From contig ML978124.1 in assembly GCA_010015805.1 (NCBI GenBank), positions 186,001 through 250,000 on the forward strand: 64,000 bases of DNA, in the 5' to 3' direction. This stretch comes from Rhizodiscina lignyota. Its lineage: Eukaryota > Ascomycota > Dothideomycetes > Aulographales > Rhizodiscinaceae. A program made the position numbers and the translations under genes. Below the pieces are notes generated by a model. That model saw only the letters and a program-made list of their open reading frames with translations, had not been told where the DNA came from and did no database searches. Positions 33,702-44,136 of the stretch are shown here, piece by piece (within the stretch, counting starts at the first letter, position 1; each line of letters opens with the position of its first letter).

Positions 33702-34702
33702 ATGGCCCAGCAATTCACACTCCCAGACGGGCGGATCATCGACTATCTCATCGAAGGTGCGAAGGATGGCTTCCCTTTCGTCTGGATCCATGGCACTCCC
33801 GGAGCATATTTACCTATCGACAGTCTCAATGCCATCTGCGAGAAGAAAGGTGTCAAAGTGATAACGCTCTCAAGAGCTGGATATGGCGGTTCGACCAGGA
33901 ATAAAGGAAGACGAGTCGTTGACGCAGTGGCTGACATACAAGAGCTTCTCAAGCATTTGGGAATTGACCGCTGCATCGTTGGCGGCTGGAGCGGCGGAGG
34001 CAAGTTGTTCTTCTGCCATTTTGCTACATCATATGTATACTGATCGTTAACTGCAGGTCCACATTCTTTGGCTTGTGCGGCAAAACTCAAGGGTTGTGTC
34101 GCTGTGCTGAGCGTTGCGGCAGTTGCCCCTTATGAAGCTGAGGGGTTGGACTTTCTAGCGGGTCAAGGCGAAGGCAGTATGTGAAATCACATACACCCCT
34201 TCTGCAAAAGAGATCTAACGTATATCTGCTCATAGATGTTGAGGAATTCGGTGCTGCCTTAAAGGGCGAAGAGGAACTCCGAAAGTTCTGTGATGCACAA
34301 AGGCCTGAAATGCTGAAGGCCGATGTTGCGGGAATGATGGAGGTTTTGGCAACCGTTCTCCCCGAGGTGGATAAGAAGACAATGCTTGGAAGCAAGATTG
34401 GCGAGCACATCGTTGACAGCTTTCGTGAGAGCCTAAGGGTTAGTTGCGATGGCTGGATAGATGACGACTTGGCCTTTACCGTACCATGGGGCTTTGAGCT
34501 CAGCGAAATCAAAGTGCCGGTGCTCCTCTATCAAGGAAGTGAAGACAAGATGGTACCATTCGCTCACGGACAGTGGCTTGCGGAGCACTTGCCCCAAGAC
34601 AAACTCCGGAAGCATCTCATTCAGGGCGAAGGGCACCTCTCAATCTTCCTTGAACAGATAGATACCATGATGGACGAGCTTCTCACAGTTGCGAAAGTAT
34701 AG
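33702..34702 (+). CDS. Alpha/beta hydrolase, three exons, one GC-AG intron
   Basis: Exons 33702-33999, 34057-34176 and 34236-34702 give 294 residues. The fold landmarks are the oxyanion segment 'FVWIHGTPGAY', 'VITLSRAGYGGS', and the nucleophile elbow 'GGWSGGGPHSLACA' (serine). The acid residue is probably in 'LLYQGSEDKMVP' and the histidine in 'QGEGHLSIF', completing the triad. The first intron (34000-34056) starts with GCAAGT instead of GTAAGT and ends with CAG; only this splice gives the correct 'GGWSGGGP' elbow. It likely hydrolyses an ester, lactone or similar small molecule in the cytosol. Its 3' end is 121 bases from the convergent PLP-enzyme gene. Confidence 0.92.
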
Positions 34703-34823
34703 TAGCGCCCATGGAAACGCGGACGATTAAAGATTTCTCAGACGAAATAAAAGCTCGCTATGCATATGTTATAATGCTTCCTTTCCTGCAGTTCAGCGCT
34801 GTCTGCCGGAGTGATCCATTTCT

Positions 34824-35924
34824 TTACTGGACTTTGCCTCGGGCGGCTACTGGCCAGATCTCTTCAATGATGCCTTTACGATGAGCATAATAGAAATCAT
34901 GGAGATTAATTGTAGGATCGATATGACTCGGGATCATCTCAATACGATCGCCAACTGAAAATCCGGGACCCTGCTCCCAGGTTAATGAGCCGTGCTCGTC
35001 GCCGTTCGGAGTGTAGGTGACGCCTTGATTCTTAGGCTCTGCAAAACCGCTATCCGTCGTTAATGACTTTAGACCTGCATCTATGACGACACGATCAGGC
35101 TCGGGCTTGCTAATCACTGTTGACAGTATAGTCAAGCTGTTCGAAAAGTACGGGCCAACCGCATTCCGGTAATCGGTGTCCATGAAGATAAAGGAGCCCG
35201 GCTGAACTTCTGTAATCCCAGGGCTTGTTGCACAGAACTCTGCAGTGCCGGTACCTCCAGTTGTGACAGTTCGAATATTGAAACCGTTCTTCCGCAAGAG
35301 GTCGGCTGCGCCGCTTAAGATTGCCATTGCTGCCCGGCAATTCTTTTCACGCTCGTCGTGGCTGTGTAGGTGCTGCAGGTGACCTTCATAACCATGAATT
35401 CCAATAAGATCCAGATGCTTCAGACTGCTGATGTGTTTGGCGAGTGCTAGTATGGGCTCACCAGGTGCGATGCCTGTGCGGTTGTGGCCAACGTTGAGAT
35501 CAATCAGCACCTGTAATGGTCGTTCAAATCCAGCTGTTGCTAATGCGTCATTGATGGCGCTTGACCCTTCTTTACTGTCCACAACAACTCGAATCCGGGG
35601 ATGGTTTCGGAAAAGTTCGACGAGTCTGTTGACTTTTGGTTTGCCAACAATCTCACAAGTAATAAAGACGTCTTCGACTCCATTAGCGACCATTACTTCC
35701 GCTTCACTGATCTTGGCAACGCAGCCGCCTTTGGCTCCAGCTTCGATTAACTTTTTTGCTAAGATTGGGCTTTTGGTCGTCTTCAAATGAGGGCGGATGT
35801 CGACACCCGTTGGTTGGAGGACTTTCATCAGCTTGCCGATATTCTCTTCCATGACATCGAGGTCAACGATCATGGAGGGTGTATCGAGACTGTCTATCGA
35901 GTCTCCAGGCTTTGGATTGTACAT
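34824..35924 (-). CDS. D-threonine-aldolase-like PLP enzyme
   Basis: Single exon, 366 residues. Fold type III (alanine-racemase-like) barrel: the PLP lysine is in 'RPHLKTTKSP' (about residue 48). Other family segments are 'DLNVGHNRTGI', 'GIHGYEGHLQHLHSH' and 'TTGGTGTAEF'. The C-terminal domain carries the metal-binding element 'PSHIDPTINLHD'. D-serine dehydratases (Dsd1) have His-x-Cys at this place, whereas D-threonine aldolases have His-x-Asp, from memory. The His-x-Asp here therefore favours a D-threonine/D-3-hydroxy-amino-acid aldolase, which would cleave the substrate to glycine plus an aldehyde. Substrate preference is not settled by this alone. Confidence 0.88.
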   Translation of the reverse strand: MYNPKPGDSIDSLDTPSMIVDLDVMEENIGKLMKVLQPTGVDIRPHLKTTKSPILAKKLIEAGAKGGCVAKISEAEVMVANGVEDVFITCEIVGKPKVNRLVELFRNHPRIRVVVDSKEGSSAINDALATAGFERPLQVLIDLNVGHNRTGIAPGEPILALAKHISSLKHLDLIGIHGYEGHLQHLHSHDEREKNCRAAMAILSGAADLLRKNGFNIRTVTTGGTGTAEFCATSPGITEVQPGSFIFMDTDYRNAVGPYFSNSLTILSTVISKPEPDRVVIDAGLKSLTTDSGFAEPKNQGVTYTPNGDEHGSLTWEQGPGFSVGDRIEMIPSHIDPTINLHDFYYAHRKGIIEEIWPVAARGKVQ

Positions 35925-36897
35925 TGTGCCGATTATCCAGAAGCGTCAACAGGGAAGAACACCAACGCAAGGAGTATAGCACGATATCAGGGACAGAAAG
36001 AGCTCATCAGTAGCATAGAATCAGTATGTACAAAGTTCAGTTGAGGTCAATGGTTATCAAATCGGTCTGGACAGCTTAAACGAGCAATAAATGAACTTGA
36101 TGGCGGGAAAGCAGAGTTGTTGAATGATCGACACGAAACTCGGTCTTCCCTCCTGAAGTATCGCATGTTGCCGATGGAGCCCGGAGATCAGCCGATATCT
36201 GTACTCTGTCGTAAAGCGCCGGGAGGTCCGGGAATTTTGTCCTGTTCAGACCAGAAGCGAGCTCTCGACACGCAATCGAACCCACGAATAGTATGCTGTG
36301 CCAACGTTATATCCCTCTCCGGACGCAGCCGCGGATATACTCCTCATTTCTTTCGAACCCATCGACCAAAACGGTAAATGCGATAGAGTCCGTGGCCAAT
36401 CATCTCTTGTCGCCCCTTTGCACGGCAGGAGATAAAGTCGGATCGCTCTCGGACATAAGAGAATGATCTTGCCTTTAATAAGACGACTCTTTCATTGTAG
36501 CTCTTTCCCTACGTATTTCTCACCAGTTCGGAGATGCTTGAGACATAATGTCGTAAGTTCCTTAACACGACCTAAAAAGGCTTCAATTTATGGTGGTGGA
36601 GATGTCGCTCTAACTCCGTCGGCGAACAATCGGGCGAATTCAAACGACGTTACGGCCTCTTGAATTACCCCGATCGAGCATGGCATCAATGTATTGCAAT
36701 CACTAGACATCAGGCGACGGTGTTAGGATGAATGGCTGAATAATTTGGGTTTCACTTCAAATTCGTTCAAATATTTAATGAAGACAGGCCTTGATCGGAA
36801 CCTGCCCAGTTCACTGCTTTACCAAACTTACTTGTGTAACATCGTCGAGTTCTTCCGTCTCTAAGATTTCCGGGAACATTTCACGAGCACCGCAGAC
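35925..36897. other. Divergent intergenic region
   Basis: 970 bases between the PLP-enzyme and SDR start codons. No gene, repeat or clear TATA box was recognised. Confidence 0.5.
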
Positions 36898-37865
36898 ATG
36901 CCACCACCAAGGGGCTCATGGAATCCGCTCGAGGGTCCAGGTGAGAACATTCATATGCGATATAACATCCGCGACACAATCTGACTTCATTAGGCGACTA
37001 TGATGTGACTTCCTTCGTACATAACGACACTTACCCTGAAATCGATTCTACCAAGGCAAATCTTAAAGGAAAGGCCGTCTTTGTTGTTGGGGCCTCAAAA
37101 GGCATCGGCAAGGAAGTTGCCCTCTCCTTCGCCAGAGCTGGCGTATCTCATCTTGCCGTTGCCGCTAGATCGAAAGTCTCATCCATCAAAGACGAAATTC
37201 AATCAGTCGCAAAGGAAGCTGGCAAACAACCGCCACAGTTCTTACCGATAGATCTGGACATCACAAGTAAAAGCAGTGTCGACCACGCTGCTGAGGAGGT
37301 GGAGCAAGTATTCGGCCGTCTTGACATCCTCGTAAATGTTGCCGGAACCTTGGGACAGGCAGCAAAAATCGTCGATTCCGATCCAGACCAGTGGTGGAAT
37401 ACGTGGAACGTCAATCTCCGCGGGCCGTATCTCGTATGCCGTGCGTTTATTCCACTACTACTCAAAGGCGGCTTGAAGACAATCGTAAATGTCAGCAGTG
37501 TGGGTGCACACATAGTTCGTCCAACTTTGAACGCCTACCAACCGTCCAAGCTCGCAGTCCTTCGGTTCTCAGAGTTTGCGGCAAAGGAATATGCAGAAGA
37601 CGGTCTGATATGCTTTTCAGTACACCCTGGAAACATCGTAACAGATATATTATTGACTTCATTCGGAGGAATACCAAAGGGAATGGAGCACATTTTCGTG
37701 GATACACCGAGACTGCCCGCAGATTCAATTGTATTTCTGACAGGCGAGAGAAGAGACTGGCTGTCAGGCCGATATATCAACTGCACATGGGATATGCCTG
37801 AGTTGATTGCGAAGAAGGACGAGATAGTAGAAGGTGATAAGCTAAAAGTGCGGCTTATCTTCTGA
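36898..37865 (+). CDS. Short-chain dehydrogenase/reductase (SDR)
   Basis: Exons 36898-36940 and 36994-37865 (intron 36941-36993) give 304 residues. The small first exon encodes 'MPPPRGSWNPLEGPG', and the ATG inside exon 2 is not needed. The cofactor motif is 'VVGASKGIGKEVALSFA', the NAG-like element is 'LVNVAGTLGQ', the catalytic serine is in 'NVSSVGAH' and the catalytic Tyr-Lys pair in 'NAYQPSKLA'. It is a classical SDR, probably NAD(P)-dependent. The conserved 'RRDWLSGRYINCTWDM' near the end is seen in fungal SDRs of unknown substrate. It should interconvert a ketone and an alcohol. Confidence 0.93.
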
Positions 37866-38767
37866 AGCGGATATCATATAGATAACCCCAAGTTCCATGG
37901 GGATGATGGGATATTTCTTTGCGCCAACCGTAAATAGGTGCTAACCTTGGTAGTGGATTCAGCGAAACTCTTCTCCAGCACCCACAGTTGAACTTGCCTT
38001 TTTCCCTTCATTACTGTGGTGCTCTATCAATGCTTGGTTATATCAAGCTTCTGTGCTTTGCCTAAATCGGGTCTTGTTGCAAGACTAACAATATTATGTT
38101 TCCGATAGGGCATGATGTCCATGTCCCACGCAATCCATGTCCCACGCAATTTACCTTCGGCAGCCAATATTCCAGAGTCTACACTTGGAACGCGCCGAAT
38201 ACGAGGTGCGCAAGTTTCGCCGTCATGATTGGTGGCAGGGTGCAGAGTCGGCGCGTGCCGATGCATATAAAATTCCGTTTTCCGTCGGAACAAAATCTTC
38301 ATTCCTAACGTCGGGCCTTCTACACTAATCTATTCTAATCTACTTAGCATGTATTTATTGTAGTTAGAATTAGGCCCTAGGCGAGTGCCACTGATACTTC
38401 ACGCTTACCAATTCGCTCCCCCTTAAGTCTCCGTCGCATCTATACCCCAGCCTGATTGGTAGCCACTTTGAACTTCGCCGACCTGCAGGGGATGCAATAA
38501 TTAATGCTGGCCAGCAGCAACAGCCTTGTGCAAGGTCAAGTCAAGCAATGTAAAAACAGATCACAGCATGGCTCCGACTCGTCACAGCGCACAGTTCTTC
38601 TACCTTCGTTTAATGTCTATCTTCTCATAACTTACTCTATTCTTTTGAGGATTTCTTCTACAAAGATAAAACAACAAATTCGCTTTGATTGTTTACTTGC
38701 AGTCGCAGACCCACGTCTTTCTTTACCAATTGCTGAGCAGCAACGAAATCTTTCTGTCACTTATTCC
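37866..38767. other. Intergenic, 0.9 kb, with a short tandem duplication
   Basis: A 16-base unit (ccatgtcccacgcaat) is perfectly duplicated at 38119-38150. An in-frame upstream extension of the next gene to an ATG at 38504 is possible, but its composition looks like leader sequence. Confidence 0.55.
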
Positions 38768-41025
38768 ATGTCAAATATACCGCTCGATGAGAAAGATGGG
38801 GACTCGGCTCTTGACCCCCTGAAGGCACCAGATGCCATATCAGGACATTCGAACATAGGCTACATTGTCAGTAATTTTAGCAACGTAGACACTCTTCGTG
38901 GGTGCGACCCCGCGGCTGTGGACCATCGTTCTAATCTGCCGACATCTTCTCAGAATCTGCTTCGCGACGATATCACACCTCCCGGCACCGAGCCATTTGA
39001 GAACTCAAATGGAAGTGAACGTGCTCCACACACGGTTTGGGCGACTCTCAGAGCATGGGGGTTGGAAATATGCACTTGGGCTCTCGGCACAGGTGCATTG
39101 TTGGCCATCATCATATTGTTGGCCCATTTCAATGACAGACCTCTCGAGCAATGGAAGTCAAAGGTGGAATTCAATACCGTCGTTTCCGTGTTATCTCAAG
39201 TTGCGACGCCCGCACTACTTGTCTCGGTCCAGTCATGTCTTGGACAGTTAAAATGGATTCGATACCGGAAAAGAACAGCTCTGACTGCACTTGAAGTGTT
39301 TGACAAAGCCAGCCGCGGCCCTCAAGGAAGCTTTGAGCTGTTATGGGACATAATATGCCCAATCAACATTTTGCGTTCTCCAAGGTTTAGTCGAGTTGGA
39401 CGCTTGCACTATAGCCATCTTCCGGCATTGGGAGCTTTGATCACACTACTTATGCTGGCATTTCAACCTTTTGTTCAACAGTCGATCAAGACGCCAACTT
39501 CACGTCAAATAGAGTTCTACGGCGGTACAGTTGAGATCCCTCGCGCCATCAACTATCAAATCACAGTTGATCAGACGGAACTACCATTCATACGCAACAC
39601 TGCTGGTATGTATGATATCGTAACTGCAAATTTTTGTTCTAGAAATTTGTGCCCGCACAATGTTGCCTGTGCTAATTCGATGTTTTAGCTCAGGATATCG
39701 GGGTCGCAATGGAAGCAGCCATTAACGATGGACTGGGAAAGGACACCAACAGCATTTCTCAAGTGACAGGTGACTGTTGGTCGCAGAACTGCACATTCAA
39801 TCCGTATACGTCTCTGGCCTTCTGTTCCACTGTCGAAGATGTCTCTCCAACTATTATCACAAATTGCTCGATTCAGAATCCCAATATAACTACGAACTGC
39901 TGGTATACTCTGAAAGCACTTAACAATTCCGTAGAAAATACCGCCGAACATGGACAACCGCCTAGTTTCGACTGTGGCGCTGACCTCGATACTTTCATCG
40001 TCTCCTCAGTCGGCCGTGGAACTCTTGGGTCAGGATTAAATTTCTCTACCGAATCGGCGGAAATGGTGAAAATATACGTGATCTACGCGACCAATGAGTC
40101 GCTAACCAACGTTGGGAATGAGCACAATCCTGTGTGCAATGGTGCCGCGTTGGCTGCCTTGCAAGGCTCAATTCATCTGTGCCTGCAGACCTTTCAGACA
40201 AATATAACAGATGGGATAACTCATACACGCATAGTAGAGAGACACAACGGCCAAAACTGGAGCGTATCCCATTTCGGAAATGATGGTGATACTTTTACAA
40301 ACCATGTCAGTGGCGACACAACGACGTTCACGACCGATGCCAATGCACTGAATTCACTCGGCGATTATCTCGCGAAAGTAGTATTCAGTGGCTCTGCGAA
40401 TTTGGCTCTCCAATTCGGCGGGGATAATCTCGTCGATGCCGGCCTTGGACAGTTCTTATTATACGACTTTGTTGGAAAGGATTTAAAAAGCCTCAGCCGA
40501 AATCCATCGATCGACAATTTCAAAGCTCGTCTAAACAACGTTACTGTCGCAATGACTAATGCGTAATTCCGACATCTCTTGTTGATGAATTGTGCGAGTG
40601 ACTAACATATCCTTAGCCTTCGCGAACAGACTGAAAATGGTGGGACGAATCCCGTTTCCGGTATAGCTTATACGTCAAAGCAATATAGGCAGATCGACTT
40701 CCCTTGGCTGATCATACCTGGCGTCATTTGGGTACTAACAACATGGCTTCTCATCGCTACTATGATAAGAACTGGACAGAGGAGAGTGCCTCTGTGGAAA
40801 TCTTCGCCTCTAGCACTCTTATCTAGCCCGAAACTCCTGGACGGCTCAGATTCACTCAAAGGGATGGAAGCTGATGCAAAGAATATCAATGTGCAGTTAC
40901 AGAAAGAGGGTGGTAATTGGCAGCTAGAGAAAGTTAATGGAAGCAGAAGTTCAGGTTTTGCGCTTTCGAACCTTCCAGGCAACGGGCATGATGGTACAAT
41001 GCGGAGCAGACAATCGAACGGGTAA
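38768..41025 (+). CDS. DUF3176-type membrane protein, three exons
   Basis: Exons 38768-39605, 39689-40562 and 40617-41025 give 706 residues. A cytosolic N-terminus of ~95 residues precedes three helices ('WALGTGALLAIIILLAHF', 'VSVLSQVATPALLVSVQSCL', 'LPALGALITLLMLAFQPFV'). The segment 'LGQLKWIRYRKRTALTALEVFDKASRGPQGSFELLW' split across the helices is the DUF3176 signature as I remember it. A ~340-residue ectodomain with many sequons and about ten cysteines follows, then a fourth helix ('PWLIIPGVIWVLTTWLLIAT') and a tail with 'PLWKSSPLALLSS'. The function is unknown; these genes are numerous in filamentous ascomycetes. Confidence 0.9.
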
Positions 41026-41346
41026 GAGACGCAAATCTGTCGGCTATGGAAAAGAAGGCAATTAGCAAATGTTACTGAAAGAATACTGCATCTTTGAAGT
41101 TACCCTCAACAGTGTCGTGGGGACTCGGATATACATGATGCGATGCTCGGTACACGGCTTAGAGGACGAATGAACTAGATTTCGCTCGGTGATGATCCAG
41201 CACGATCTAATCAAAATCTCTCCGCGCGCGAGAGTTTCTGTCTTCCAGTGGCCGTCCTATATATCAATTACGCTTCCATACTCTTTTTCATCGTTGTATT
41301 GAACAAGGCCTCCTTAACGTCTATTCTCCGAGGGAACCTCCCTAAC
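41026..41346. other. Convergent 3' flanks
   Basis: 320-base spacer between two genes that point at each other; nothing else seen. Confidence 0.6.
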
Positions 41347-43619
41347 TTATAGCTTACTCTTAACATTCTCACCGCCGACCGATCTGAACAGAACATCGCT
41401 GTTCGGATTAGAATCTATCGTGATGCCATTCAAAGGATTCAGTTCGCTCGCCCGATGGAACATATCTTCGTACACCTTCCCGTCGTAACGGCCAAGGCTG
41501 CTGTCAAGCTGGAAGTCGGAAATCCCCCACGCGTCGACTAAGCGCACGGCATGCGGTCGAATTTCCTTCATCAGTCGCATGATGGTTGTCCTCGATTGTT
41601 CGATTTGCCTCACCGTCACCGCACCCGAGAGGAGGAAATCACTAGACTCGCTGTCGAGGGTATGTAGCGTGTACAGCTGGAATAACTTGCGGAAGACGGC
41701 GGGTGTTTCGGTTCCCAGAGAGCCGGCTGTTTGAAGAGCGCTGAGGGATTCAAAGAAGTTCTTGACCACCAGGTACTGCGAATGTGCCTTGCTGAGGCGG
41801 TAAAAGTCAACGAGCAGGTCGTTCCATGCCATTTTCTGGTCATCTCGCTTCTTTAGCGCATCAAAGGTCATTGACGCTGCTCGCCATGCGAATGCTTGAA
41901 CAAGATCTGCATCGAAGTTGAGGACATCGAATACGGGAGCGGAATCGGAGCGAGAGCGGAAAGTGGTGAGGAAATTGGTTGTGTCATTGCTCGTTGATTC
42001 TCCGTTCAAAACCGCCCGAGCTGATTTGAGAAGCTGGCTTGCGTTAGAGTTCGCTGTAGCAAGAAGGCAATTCACCACTTACATATCGAGCAACTTGCTG
42101 CGTCAGCATGTAATTATCACCCTCCCATGTCGTTGTTGGCACGTAATCTGCATAGAAACCTCCCACGCCGCTGAAACTGGAGTACCCATGTCCGCCACAC
42201 GCTCTCCGGCAGACCTCGAGCCCCTCCGCAGCAGTATAGCTGGCAAGAGCTTTCAGTCCGCAAGACATTGCATGCAGATCCGGCAGCAGATCACCTTTCC
42301 CTGCATTCGCTTGCATGCTCTTTTGGTTCTCTTGGTACAGCTCCATCATGGCCTTGCCAGTAAAGTGGAGCCCAAAAGTCGCAGCGAGAAGCGGTAGTAG
42401 ACGATATTGCACCAATGTGTAGTTGAGCACTGGCATCTCTTCGACCACTGAATCTGGCGCATCCATATCGCGGAATTGTCGCCGTATAGCGCAATAGCGA
42501 ACTGCAATCGTGACACCCTTTGCGAGAGCCGCCCCGGCGTGCATCACAATAGTGCTTCGGATCCAGGTCAGAGTACCGTATACTAGCGACGGGGAGCTTG
42601 GGCGGATGTATTGATTAGTCTTTGGGTCTACTCGTGAAAACCTGTCTGAGGTTTAGCAGTGTCTCGCAAGCACGGGACGGAATACAGACCTCGCCAACAT
42701 GCTGACATGGGGAATTTTGACTTTATTGAAGAGGAGGAATCCATTGTCCATTGTGCTGTCACTGTCAGCGCCAATTTCCGAGTCCATTAAGGATAAGGAG
42801 GTCTTACTTGTAGCCGAACTTTGGTCCAATATCACCAATATGGATATTGTCAAGCGGAAGATGCGTTTTCAAGTCTCGTATTTGTACAACGAATGGATGT
42901 GGACCGCACGATTTTCCATCGACTATGAGCTGCGCCATCACAGCAGCATAATTGGCAGTACGTCCGAGCGTGCCTATCCACCACTTGGATGCGGTGAGAT
43001 ACGGTGAATGAAGAGTGAAAGTCTTGTCATCTGCATTCCACGTCGCGGTCGTCTCCAAGCCTCGGACATTTGAGCCATGACCGAGTTCCGTCTGTGCGTA
43101 GCATCCGATAATCTCATACTTCTCAGCTCTTTCGTAGAAAAGCTTGCGCTGCTCATCCGTACCCTGCTCGAGGAGGGTTTTCTGAATACAGTCAGTGAAA
43201 TATGCCGATAAGCGTAAAACCAAGCGACATACCAAGAACATGCCCTCATGTAGAGCATACGGTAAAGGCTCTCCAATCAACTCAGCAGCTATGCGGCGAT
43301 CTTCTTCTTTCCAACCATGTTTCACTACTAATCTTCGCAGTTTCTTCGCGCGAGCTAACGCCGTTTCAAATCTTTGGACGCGGCCATCGAACGCATTTTG
43401 CGACTTGTTAAACACAGGTTCGGATTGCAAGACTTGTAGAACATTGAACTTCCTTTCAATTGCCTCCCTGCCGAATAGGAATTCGGAGAGCGGTTCGATC
43501 GCCAACTTCGAGCTTGAACGCTCTTGCTGTAGTAATTCGTGCCCTTGTGGGCTGGAAGGCTGCAAGGCTTTCACCCAGTCTGGATTTCGCGACATTATGA
43601 GAATAGAGAATCGAGACAA
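41347..43619 (-). CDS. Peroxisomal acyl-CoA oxidase, five exons, SKL ending
   Basis: Minus-strand exons 43619-43233, 43181-42808, 42755-42690, 42641-42083 and 42033-41347 give 690 residues (689-700 is usual). The translation could also begin eight codons later (43595). The FAD-binding segment is 'IIGCYAQTELGHGSNVRGLETTATW', followed by 'SPYLTASKWWIGTLG' and 'YNTMDNGFLLFNKVKIP' (formed across a splice). The catalytic-base region 'RACGGHGYSSFSGVGGFYADYVPTTTWEGDN' is present. The protein ends in Ser-Lys-Leu, a perfect type 1 peroxisomal signal. It carries out the first, H2O2-forming step of peroxisomal beta-oxidation. The first intron is a multiple of three without a stop, so an unspliced read would wrongly look intact. 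Confidence 0.95.
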
Positions 43620-44136
43620 GTCAGAGAGATATTGAAATGGCTTATCAGAAACAAAAATGGCAAATACATGAGGTATGTTCGATATGCTGGGATGAAGCCG
43701 TATCCCGAAAATCGCCTCGGCACGGCGGCCGCGTTCGGCGTTTCTGCTGGTCTCCTCCCTGCCTAAAAAGCCATACGGCCGATATTAGCCATGGCGACTT
43801 CATTCAGTTCATGCTTCAGTAAAATGATATTTTTATTATTACTGAAGCAAGTCGGCATAAAGACGACTGATACATGAGAAATGTCAGCATTTTGTAAAGC
43901 TGCCTTGAAAAGTCCCACTAGACAAAGAGATAACTCCATTTTCAAAGCCATCATCCGATTCAGTCTCAGCAATGTCATGCAAGACCCGTCAGCTAAGCCG
44001 GCATGCTAATATGGTCGAGAGAAATGGATAAAATAAACACAATAGAACGCCTCGCTATGCAAGCAATAATCGAAATTTGGGGTGTAAGGCGGCAATAGAC
44101 ATGAGCAACGCATGATCTTCGCAAAGAAGAACGAGG
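43620..44136. other. Spacer between acyl-CoA oxidase start and RAD50 end
   Basis: 500 bases on the same strand direction: the promoter of the acyl-CoA oxidase and the 3' flank of RAD50. No gene or repeat recognised. Confidence 0.55.

Noticed and set aside
38504-38767. Upstream in-frame extension of the DUF3176 gene
   Set aside because: The added segment looks like leader sequence, and the ATG at 38768 sits at the start of the usual acidic N-terminal tail.
43182-43232. Reading the first acyl-CoA oxidase intron as coding
   Set aside because: It has GTATGT and CAG ends and would insert 17 residues into a conserved region; its stop-free, multiple-of-three length is chance.
1-43619. A secondary-metabolite gene cluster
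   Set aside because: P450, SDR, BVMO and a Zn2Cys6 regulator are present, but no PKS, NRPS, terpene synthase or other backbone enzyme, and unrelated genes are interspersed.
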